This document shows positions 37,393-44,803 of a stretch of DNA of 64,000 nucleotides, piece after piece (the stretch's first letter is position 1; each line of letters begins with the position of its first letter). Source of the stretch: V1-33 sp964523105. GTDB taxonomy: Bacteria > Verrucomicrobiota > Verrucomicrobiia > Verrucomicrobiales > V1-33. The stretch lies in NCBI GenBank assembly GCA_964523105.1, contig CAZFZN010000009.1, positions 1 to 64,000 of the forward strand, read 5' to 3'. The notes beneath the pieces were generated by a model that saw only the letters and a list, made by a program, of their open reading frames with translations, made no database searches and had not been told where the DNA came from. Position numbers and translations under genes: made by a program.

Positions 37393-40300
37393 TCAGCGGG
37401 ATGTGTGACGGCGGATCAGGGTGATGATGTCAGAGAGCAGATCACCGGAAGGCGAACCGCCTTTTTCGAGAATGGCGCGGACCGAGCCGCTGAGGCGGGC
37501 GCGCTCCTCCGCAGTGGCGTGACGCGCGGTGACGACGAGAACGGGAATGTCGCGCCACTCGGCATGGCGGCGGAACTCCTCTACAAACTCAAATCCGTCC
37601 ATCACCGGCATCATCAGATCGAGCAGAATGAGCGACGGCCGCTCGCGTTCCATCAGTTTGAGAGCCGCGGCGCCGTCGGGGGCTTCAATCACTTTGCGTC
37701 CGTCGCGCTCGAGGGCGCGGCGGAAAAGTTCGCGCGTGGGAGTGTCGTCATCCACCACCAGTACGGGGCCCGCGACCGCCGTGCCGGTGAGCCGGGCGAG
37801 GCGCGCGGAGAGTTCATCCCACGCGACGGGTTTCACCAGATAGTCGGCCGCACCGAGTGCGTAGCCCTGCTGGCGCTCCTCAAGGAATGTCACCATGATC
37901 ACAGGGATGCCGGAAGTGACAGGATCGGATTTCAGTTCCGAGAGCACTTCCCAGCCATCCTTGCCGGGCAGCACGACGTCGAGCGTGATGGCGGCGGGAC
38001 GGTGCTCGCGCGCGGCGGCAATGCCCTCCGCGCCGCCGCAGGCGGTGATGACGCGGTAGCCTTTCGATTCGAGACTGCGCTGCATCAGTTCGCGCACGCC
38101 GGCGTCGTCGTCCACCACGAGCACGAGCGGCTGGCCCTCCGCGCGGACCGGCGGCGGAGGCGGCGGGGGAGTTTCGGACCGGCGCGGGAGGTCCGCCGGC
38201 AGACGAACCGTGAACGTCGTGCCGCGCCCGAATTCACTTTCGCAACTGATGCTGCCGCCCATCAGTTCGCACAGTCCCTTGCTGATGACGAGGCCGAGGC
38301 CGGTGCCGGTTTTGTTGCCTTCGCGCGCGGCGAGCTTTTTGAATCGCGTGAAGAGATGTTTCTTCTCCTCCGCGGTCATGCCGCGACCGGTGTCGGCGAC
38401 ATCCACCATGATGTGCGAGCCTTCGCGGCGGGCGGTCAGGGAGACCCGTCCGTTCTCAGTGAACTTGCAGGCGTTGCTCAGCAGATTGACGAACACCTGC
38501 TGCAAGCGCGCGCGATCATGATGCAGCGTCCCCGGGGAGTCGATACCGGTGAACTCCAGCACGTTGTTCCGCTCGGCGGCCTGGGGTTTCATGGCATCGC
38601 GCAGGCTGGAAAAGAACTCCGCCGCGTCGAGCGGTTCGGGATCCAGTTCGATGCCGCCCATGATGATTTTTTGATAGTCGAGGATGTCATCGATGAGCCG
38701 GCGCAGGTAGGTGGCGGCGCTGCGGACTTTGCTCACGTCGCCGGCCTGCTCGGCGTCGAGGCTGGAGAGTTCGAGAAACTGGAGGTAGCCGAAGATGGAA
38801 TTGAGCGGCTGGCGCAGTTCGTGACTGACACTGGCGAGGAAGGCATCCTTCGCGGCAGCGAGGCCGCGGAGTTCGGTGTTCGCCTCCTCGAGTTCGAGGG
38901 TGCGCTCCCGGACGCGCGATTCGAGGTCCGCATTGAGCTGACGGAGCCGTTCGTGGCCGTTGATGACCTGGCGGAGCAGGCTCTCCAGCGCCCGCGCGAT
39001 ATCGCCGACTTCATCGCGCCGCCGCACCGGCAGCGACTGACGCACGGTTTCCACCTGGTGCTGCAGCTGCGAGGAATCCGGTTCACTGCCTCCATTGGTC
39101 ACGCCGCGGGCGGCCCCGGTGATCCGCCGCAGCGGACGCACGAAAAACACCGCCACCAGAAAGGCCGCCGCGCCGGCGGCGAGACCGAGCATGAGAGTTT
39201 CGCGCCGCACCTGACGGAATTCGTGATGGATGCTTTCGGACAACTCCTCGCGGAAGGCGGCATAGACAAAATACAGCGCCGGGTCCGGCGGAGGCTCACC
39301 GCCATTCCATGCGCCGGGCCGCTCCTCCGGTGTGAGATGCAGAAAGAAGCGAACGATCTGGGCGTCTGCGTTTTCCAGCCGCACCGGCCGGTGCCAGTCC
39401 ACAGGGTTTGTCCCGGCTTCCGGAAACCGTTCCTGATAGGCAGCCGTGATGCGCTGGCGCTGGCCGTGGAGCGCCTCCTCTGATCGGGCGAGCAGGCGCA
39501 CCGTGCGCGTGGCGATCCCCGCGCCGCCGAATTGAACTCCGGCGCGTTCGGATTCGAGCCGCTGTTTCTCCGCCCAGCGGATGTAGGCGGGCCGGCCGGT
39601 TTCATCCGCCTTCAATATGGCGGCGGCCAGTCCGGCGGAAGCATCGCCTTCCAAATAATAGAACGGTTCCGGCACCGGCAGTTTTTTGAAGAGCAGGCCG
39701 CGCTGCACCTGGACCTGCGACTCCTGACCTGACCAGCGCGCACTGGCGGTTAGTTTGTCGGCCTCCTGGTGGAGATTCAGTCCGCGAAACGGCTGTGCGG
39801 GAGCACTGGCGCCGCGCTCCCGCAGCGCCGTGTGCTGGAGGAATTCACCGCTGTCATCGAGCAGAAAGGACAGGTGCCGCGGTGAACGCGAGACATTCAG
39901 CGGCAGCAAAACCGCCAGCGTGCCGCCGCCCTTCTGTTCCGCGCACAGTCCCCACATGACAGGCACGCGCAGCAGCGGCGCATCCGCGGCGGGCGGTGTT
40001 CCCAGCACGCGGACCTGTTCGTAGCCGACCGGCAGATCCGCCGGCAGCACCGGGCTGACGCGGGCTCCCGGGCCTTTGTCACCGAGACAGTGTGCGGGGA
40101 CCGGAGGCGGCGCAATGCCTGCGACGGTGAACAGCGGCGTCGCCTGCCCGGCGTCATTCAGCCGCGCCACCGCCAGCACGCTCTCCCACCACTGCGGCGC
40201 GACATTCGGCCCCGTCGGCTGAGAAGGATTGGTCAGGTGCGTGAGCAGCCGGTCGAGCTCCGCGGAATCGTCCGCACATTCCGCCACCAGCGCCCGCAGT

Positions 40301-40509
40301 TGATTGACGGCATCCACCATTTCCCAGCAGCGCAGCTCCGCCTCGTCCCCGAGGTCCAGCAGTTCATGATCCACCACAATGCGGCTGGTGGCGGAGGACA
40401 GGTGCCAGTGCAGCACCAGACACGCCCCCAGCACGAGGAGCATGGCCACGAGGGCGAACTTCTCCCGAATGCCAAGACGCCAGCGGGCGGAGGGGCGCGA
40501 TTCCTGCAT
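37393..40509 (-). CDS. Hybrid histidine kinase with two receiver domains
   Basis: This 1,038-aa membrane kinase has a transmembrane helix near the N-terminus (FALVAMLLVLGACLVLHWHL) and a ~400-residue extracytoplasmic sensor region. A second helix (LGLAAGAAAFLVAVFFV), a HAMP-like segment and a HisKA domain with the H-box SHELRQPLNSI follow. The HATPase domain has the N-box LLSNACKF and G-boxes ADTGRGM and GTGLGLVISKG. Two receivers end the protein (Asp in ITLDVVLPGKDG and LILLDLMMPVMDG). The start at 40,509 is preferred over 40,557. It heads the receiver/cyclase operon. Confidence 0.92.
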   Translation of the reverse strand: MQESRPSARWRLGIREKFALVAMLLVLGACLVLHWHLSSATSRIVVDHELLDLGDEAELRCWEMVDAVNQLRALVAECADDSAELDRLLTHLTNPSQPTGPNVAPQWWESVLAVARLNDAGQATPLFTVAGIAPPPVPAHCLGDKGPGARVSPVLPADLPVGYEQVRVLGTPPAADAPLLRVPVMWGLCAEQKGGGTLAVLLPLNVSRSPRHLSFLLDDSGEFLQHTALRERGASAPAQPFRGLNLHQEADKLTASARWSGQESQVQVQRGLLFKKLPVPEPFYYLEGDASAGLAAAILKADETGRPAYIRWAEKQRLESERAGVQFGGAGIATRTVRLLARSEEALHGQRQRITAAYQERFPEAGTNPVDWHRPVRLENADAQIVRFFLHLTPEERPGAWNGGEPPPDPALYFVYAAFREELSESIHHEFRQVRRETLMLGLAAGAAAFLVAVFFVRPLRRITGAARGVTNGGSEPDSSQLQHQVETVRQSLPVRRRDEVGDIARALESLLRQVINGHERLRQLNADLESRVRERTLELEEANTELRGLAAAKDAFLASVSHELRQPLNSIFGYLQFLELSSLDAEQAGDVSKVRSAATYLRRLIDDILDYQKIIMGGIELDPEPLDAAEFFSSLRDAMKPQAAERNNVLEFTGIDSPGTLHHDRARLQQVFVNLLSNACKFTENGRVSLTARREGSHIMVDVADTGRGMTAEEKKHLFTRFKKLAAREGNKTGTGLGLVISKGLCELMGGSISCESEFGRGTTFTVRLPADLPRRSETPPPPPPPVRAEGQPLVLVVDDDAGVRELMQRSLESKGYRVITACGGAEGIAAAREHRPAAITLDVVLPGKDGWEVLSELKSDPVTSGIPVIMVTFLEERQQGYALGAADYLVKPVAWDELSARLARLTGTAVAGPVLVVDDDTPTRELFRRALERDGRKVIEAPDGAAALKLMERERPSLILLDLMMPVMDGFEFVEEFRRHAEWRDIPVLVVTARHATAEERARLSGSVRAILEKGGSPSGDLLSDIITLIRRHTSR

Positions 40510-40659
40510 GAGCGCGAGCCTGGCATGTCCCGACCGGGCGGCAAGAAGGCAGTGCACGCAGCAAAATTGTGTGAATACTTCGCCTGGCCAACCGTCGAGA
40601 GCCAGTGCACCGGAAGACGGCTTCCGGGCTTTCGATCAACACTTAAACACACTCACCCA

Positions 40660-40878
40660 ATGGACTCCCCGCTTACAGAAGAACAGGAGCGCTTCATGCG
40701 CTGGCTGGAGGAGGATGTCACGGGCCACAGCCTGGATGCCCCTGTTTCCCCGGAATGGCACCGGCAGCGGGAGGAGGCCGGACAGCTCGGCAATCTCCTC
40801 CGTGAACACCTCCCCGCCGACCGCGAACCGCCGGCGGCCGACAGTTTCTCCGAGGAACTGCGCCGCCGGCTGGATTGA
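40660..40878 (+). CDS. Small acidic hypothetical protein
   Basis: This 72-aa ORF begins MDSPLTEEQERFMRWLEEDVTG. It has an LxEE-type helix similar to the N-terminal segment of short anti-sigma-like proteins in Verrucomicrobia, and a second helix (GQLGNLLREHLPADREPP). It has no transmembrane segment or zinc motif. It is divergent from the histidine kinase and upstream of hppA. Whether it is translated is uncertain. Confidence 0.5.
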   Translation: MDSPLTEEQERFMRWLEEDVTGHSLDAPVSPEWHRQREEAGQLGNLLREHLPADREPPAADSFSEELRRRLD

Positions 40879-41008
40879 GCCCGGCGGACTCCGCTTCGGG
40901 AATCGCCTCCCGACACGGGGAAATCAGTTGCGCCCCTGGTCATGGATACTATAACGGCGCGGACTTTTTCCCGGCCCCACCCTGCCGGCAACTCTGTCCC
41001 GCACCTGC

Positions 41009-43105
41009 ATGTTTTCCGTATTCGCGACCTCTGATTTTCTTATTCAAAACGGCGTCAATCTGGCCCTGATCCTCGGGGCGCTCGGCCTTGTCGTGGCCGG
41101 ATGGCTCATCGCCCGCATCAAAGCCGCTCCCGCCGGCAATGAACGGATGCAGGAAGTGGCCGGCGCCGTCCAGGAAGGGGCCAAAGCCTATCTCAACCGC
41201 CAGCTCGTGGCCGTGGGCATCATCGCAGGCGTCATTTTCGTCCTGCTGTTCATCTGGAAACGCGACTTCGCCGTGCCCGGCGGGTTCTTGCTCGGAGCCC
41301 TGTGCTCTCTGGCCGCCGGTTATGTGGGAATGCGAATCGCCGTGCTGGCGAACGTGCGCACCACTCAGGCGGCAACGGAGAACGAGCCGAAGGCCCTGCG
41401 CGCCGCCTTCAACGGCGGGGCGGTGACGGGTCTGCTCGTCGTGGGCCTCGCGCTGCTGAGCGTGGGCGGGTTTTATATTATCATGGGCGGCGGACAGCAC
41501 GCGGTGGACAGCCTCGTGGGCCTCGCGCTGGGCGCGAGTTTGATTTCGGTCTTCGCGCGACTCGGCGGCGGCATTTACACCAAGGCCGCGGACGTCGGCG
41601 CCGACCTCGTGGGCAAAGTGGAGTCGAATCTGAATGAAGACGATCCGCGCAATCCGGCCACCATTGCCGATAACGTGGGCGACAACGTGGGCGACTGCGC
41701 GGGCATGGCTGCAGACGTCTTTGAAACCTACGCCGTGAGCCTCATCGGCGCCCTGCTCATTGCGGCGCTCCAGGTCGGCGGCGTGCCGGGCGCACTGGTT
41801 TATCCGTTCGCCATCGGCGGTATCAGCATCATCGGCGCCGTGCTCGGCGTGCTCTACGTCAACATGCGCAGCAAGTCCGCCAAAGCCGACCGCTGCCTCA
41901 TGGAGGGCGTGATGCTCTCGGGTCTCGTCAGTGCCCTGCTCTACTGGCCGGCCACAACGATGCTTCTGCCGGACGCGCTGACCATCGGCACAAAGACCTT
42001 CTCCCACCTGCAGATCTACGGCACGGCCATCATCGGCCTGCTGATGACCTTCGCCTCGGTCTTCATCACCAACTACTACACCAGCACCTCCTGCAAACCG
42101 GTGCGGGACATTGCGAAAGCATCGGAAACCGGGCACGCCACGAACATCATCGCCGGCATCGCCATCGGTAACAAAGCCACCGCGCTCCCCGTGCTGGTCA
42201 TCGCTCTGGCCATTTGGTTCAGCTATCAATGGGGCGACCTTTTTGGCGTCGGCGTTGCCGTCATGTCCATGCTCAGCATGGCCGGAATCATCATTTCGCT
42301 CGATGCCTTCGGCCCCATCACCGACAACGCCGGCGGCATCGCCGTTATGAGCGGCCTGCCGGAGGAAGTGCGCAAACGCACCGATGCCCTCGACGCCGTG
42401 GGCAACACCATGAAGGCCGTCACCAAAGGCTACGCCATCGCCTCCGCCGGACTCGCCGCGCTGGTGCTTTTCGGCAGCTATTACATGGAGCTGGACAACA
42501 AGCTGCGCGCCGCCGGCAAACTGGCCATGGACGCCGCCACGCAGTTCTCCCTCACCGATCCGCGCGTGATCATCGGACTGTTCATCGGCGGCCTGCTGCC
42601 GTTCCTGTTCAGTTCCATGGGCTGCTCCGCCGTGGGCCGTGCCGCCGGCGCGGTGGTGCTCGAAGTCCGCCGCCAGCTGGCCAAATTCCCCGGCATCCTC
42701 ACGGGCAAGGACAAGCCCGAGTACGGCGCCTGCGTGGACATCGTCACCAAAGCCGCCCTCCGCGAAATGATCGTCCCCGCCCTGCTCCCCGTCGCCGCGG
42801 TGCTCCTCGTTGCCGGCATTCCCGCGCTCGGCAAAGAAGCCCTCGGCGGCATGCTGGTAGGAACGATCGTCACCGGCCTCTTCGTCGGCATCAGCATGAC
42901 CAGCAGCGGCGGCGCATGGGACAACGCCAAGAAGTTCATCGAAGACGGCAACCACGGCGGCAAACACAGCGAAGCCCACAAAGCCGCCGTCACCGGCGAC
43001 ACCGTCGGCGACCCCTACAAAGACACCGCCGGCCCCGCCATCAATCCCATGATCAAAGTGGTAAACATCGTCGCTATTCTGGTGATTGAGTTGTTCTTTG
43101 TGTAG
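41009..43105 (+). CDS. hppA: Membrane proton-pumping pyrophosphatase, K+-independent type
   Basis: This 698-aa integral membrane protein has 16 or so helices and couples pyrophosphate hydrolysis to ion pumping. It carries the catalytic GGGIYTKAADVGADLVGKVE and DNVGDNVGDCAGMAAD. The diagnostic segment GNTMKAVTKG has Lys where K+-dependent enzymes have Ala, which marks a K+-independent H+ pump. The 3' end (from ~42,967 to 43,105) is the sequence repeated several times in the region downstream. Confidence 0.96.
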   Translation: MFSVFATSDFLIQNGVNLALILGALGLVVAGWLIARIKAAPAGNERMQEVAGAVQEGAKAYLNRQLVAVGIIAGVIFVLLFIWKRDFAVPGGFLLGALCSLAAGYVGMRIAVLANVRTTQAATENEPKALRAAFNGGAVTGLLVVGLALLSVGGFYIIMGGGQHAVDSLVGLALGASLISVFARLGGGIYTKAADVGADLVGKVESNLNEDDPRNPATIADNVGDNVGDCAGMAADVFETYAVSLIGALLIAALQVGGVPGALVYPFAIGGISIIGAVLGVLYVNMRSKSAKADRCLMEGVMLSGLVSALLYWPATTMLLPDALTIGTKTFSHLQIYGTAIIGLLMTFASVFITNYYTSTSCKPVRDIAKASETGHATNIIAGIAIGNKATALPVLVIALAIWFSYQWGDLFGVGVAVMSMLSMAGIIISLDAFGPITDNAGGIAVMSGLPEEVRKRTDALDAVGNTMKAVTKGYAIASAGLAALVLFGSYYMELDNKLRAAGKLAMDAATQFSLTDPRVIIGLFIGGLLPFLFSSMGCSAVGRAAGAVVLEVRRQLAKFPGILTGKDKPEYGACVDIVTKAALREMIVPALLPVAAVLLVAGIPALGKEALGGMLVGTIVTGLFVGISMTSSGGAWDNAKKFIEDGNHGGKHSEAHKAAVTGDTVGDPYKDTAGPAINPMIKVVNIVAILVIELFFV

Positions 43106-43164
43106 ACTGCGGACCACTTCACCCGCGTTGCAAAGTCCCGCGCTTGCCGCATGGTGCCCGCACC

Positions 43165-43410
43165 ATGAGCACCACCCTGCCACTCCAGGATCCCGTCCAG
43201 ATTCGCCCGCTGCTGCACGCAGAGATCGACCGAATGACGGATGACGATGTGGTGGTATTGCACCGGATTGCTCTTCAACTGGAACTGGAGTCTCTGTCGA
43301 AAAAACTGGATGATGACTTCGATGCCGCCCGGGCTGCCGGCAAGTTCGACCGGCTGCCGGGAATTATCCGCGAGGCCCGCGCTGCCATCCGTGCCCGCGC
43401 TGCCTCATGA
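43165..43410 (+). CDS. Antitoxin of a PIN toxin-antitoxin pair
   Basis: This 81-aa protein (MSTTLPLQDPVQIRPLLHAEI) is helical with an acidic LEKKLDDDFDAARAAGK-like segment, as in many short antitoxins. Its stop overlaps the start of the PIN toxin by four bases. It lies 59 bases after the hppA stop. A decayed copy of the same gene is found at 47,665-47,850 behind another hppA tail. Confidence 0.8.
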   Translation: MSTTLPLQDPVQIRPLLHAEIDRMTDDDVVVLHRIALQLELESLSKKLDDDFDAARAAGKFDRLPGIIREARAAIRARAAS

Positions 43411-43829
43411 CCGTGGTCCTGGGCACGAATGTGCTCGTCCGCATGATGGGCCGCGGGGCACCTTATGCCGCTCTGAGATACGCGCTGGAGGAGGGCCGCC
43501 TGCGCTGGGCCTTATCCACAGCCGTGCTGCTGGAGTATGAGGAAATTATCGGGCGACTCCTGGGCGCAGCGACGTGGAGCGGATTGCTCCGGCAAATAGA
43601 AGTCATCAGCCTGTTGTGGGGAACCATCCTGCGAGTCTCGCCCTCCTTCCGTTTCCGTACCATCGCTGCCGATGCGGATGACGACGCCTTCGCAGACTGC
43701 GCCATCGCTGCGGATGCGGATTGGATCATCACCTCAGATCATCACTTCGATGCGCTGCGGGGCGCTGGATTCAAGCCACAGCCGATAACCCCGGAGGAAT
43801 TCATTGAGCGGTTCCTGCCCCATTCCTGA
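43407..43829 (+). CDS. PIN-domain toxin
   Basis: This 140-aa protein begins TVVLGTNVLVRMM. The first catalytic Asp of PIN domains (usually Asp-Thr-Asn or Asp-Ser-Asn) is Gly here. The other acidic residues are present: Glu in LLEYEEIIG, Asp-Asp in ADADDDAFADCAI and Asp in WIITSDHHFDAL. Loss of the first Asp may weaken nuclease activity. It overlaps its antitoxin gene by four bases and is followed within ten bases by an hppA tail copy. Confidence 0.85.
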   Translation: MTVVLGTNVLVRMMGRGAPYAALRYALEEGRLRWALSTAVLLEYEEIIGRLLGAATWSGLLRQIEVISLLWGTILRVSPSFRFRTIAADADDDAFADCAIAADADWIITSDHHFDALRGAGFKPQPITPEEFIERFLPHS

Positions 43830-43834
43830 GAAAG

Positions 43835-43918
43835 GAAACCGCCGGCCCCGCCATCAATCCCATGATCAAAGTGGTGAACATCGTCGCCATCCTGGTGATT
43901 GAGCTGTTCTTTGTGTAT
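43835..43918 (+). repeat. hppA tail copy 1
   Basis: This stretch reproduces the last ~80 bases of hppA (encoding AGPAINPMIKVVNIVAILVI). All four base differences from hppA in the aligned coding part are synonymous (GTA/GTG, GCT/GCC, ATT/ATC, TTG/CTG). The stop codon has become TAT. It follows the PIN toxin gene and precedes the 86-aa/nucleotidyltransferase pair. Confidence 0.95.
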
Positions 43919-43986
43919 GCTGCGCAGGCAGTCGTCGGCGCACCTGCCATTGACTCTGCCTTAAGAATACCGGACTGAGGCCGGCG

Positions 43987-44247
43987 ATGTCATCCCGCCC
44001 AGCCAAAACCAGAAAGCGCCGGCTTCGTTCGGCGCCCGTGCCGGCCGGCCGGTCCGCGTGGCACGCTGTGAAGTGCTCCAGTCTCGACGACATGCGGACG
44101 CAGAACATCCGCTTCTGGCAGCAACAGGGAGGAGCCGCAATTCGCGAGGCCGCGTGGCAGCTCGTGACGGAAACCTGGCAGGCGCAGGGCCGCGATCCCG
44201 ATGAACTCCGATTTCACAGACCTCCTCCGGCTGTTCGCAAAGCATAA
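43987..44247 (+). CDS. Small basic protein, partner of the nucleotidyltransferase
   Basis: This 86-aa protein has a basic N-terminus (KTRKRRLRSAPVPAGRSA) and the block SSLDDMRTQNIRFWQQQGGAAIREAAW. Its 3' end overlaps the nucleotidyltransferase start by 47 bases, so the two are cotranslated. By position it is likely the antitoxin or regulator of the pair. Confidence 0.7.
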   Translation: MSSRPAKTRKRRLRSAPVPAGRSAWHAVKCSSLDDMRTQNIRFWQQQGGAAIREAAWQLVTETWQAQGRDPDELRFHRPPPAVRKA

Positions 44248-44659
44248 GGTGCGCAGCCTCATCGTCGGCGGCTATGCAGCGATGCATTACTCCCAGCCGC
44301 GCTTCACCAAAGACCTCGACCTCTGGCTGGAGCCATCAAAAACGAACGCGGCGCGAGTGCTCCAAGCGTTCGCCGAGTTCGGCATCCCGCTCATTGATGT
44401 GACCCGTGCCGATTTTGAACAGGAGAGTCTGCAATACATGGTGGGGCGCGCCCCAGTGCTGTTCGATTTCCTCACCTCGCTGCCCGGAATGAGCTTCGCC
44501 GCGTGCTGGAAGCGCCGCACCACCGACGAAAGCGAAGGCTTCCCGGTCCACTACCTCTCGCGGGAAGATCTGATCGCCGCCAAGCGCCGTGCCGGACGCC
44601 CTCAGGATTTGTCGGACCTGGACGAAATCGAGCGTGCGGCAGGATCTGGTTTCGTCTGA
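44201..44659 (+). CDS. Nucleotidyltransferase (DUF6036/AbiEii-like), likely toxin
   Basis: This 152-aa protein has the nucleotidyltransferase core VGGYAAMHYSQPRFTKDLDLWLEPS (Gly-Gly, then Asp-x-Asp) and the YLSREDLIAAKRRAGRPQDLSDLDEIE C-terminal block typical of MNT/AbiEii-type toxins. Such enzymes can transfer nucleotides to tRNA or partner proteins. The 3' end of a decayed relative is recognisable at ~47,845-47,880. Confidence 0.82.
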   Translation: MNSDFTDLLRLFAKHKVRSLIVGGYAAMHYSQPRFTKDLDLWLEPSKTNAARVLQAFAEFGIPLIDVTRADFEQESLQYMVGRAPVLFDFLTSLPGMSFAACWKRRTTDESEGFPVHYLSREDLIAAKRRAGRPQDLSDLDEIERAAGSGFV

Positions 44660-44709
44660 TCTTGCCCGAAAACCTGGAAGCGACACGCACATTTGCATCC
44701 CAAGAGGAT

Positions 44710-44803
44710 GCACAGCCGACCCCGCCATCAATCCGATGATCAAGGTGGTAAACTTCGTCGCCACTCTGGTGATCAAGCTGTTCTTTGTGCGACGGAACCA
44801 CTT
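44710..44803 (+). repeat. hppA tail copy 2
   Basis: This copy reads CCCCGCCATCAATCCGATGA and so on to TTCTTTGTG, encoding PAINPMIKVVNFVATLVIKLFFV. It is more diverged (Ile to Phe, Ile to Thr, Glu to Lys) than copy 1. About 15 bases past the tail it still matches the sequence after the hppA stop (GGAACCACTTACC against GGACCACTTCACC). The stop codon of the convergent FGE gene lies exactly at its end. Confidence 0.9.
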
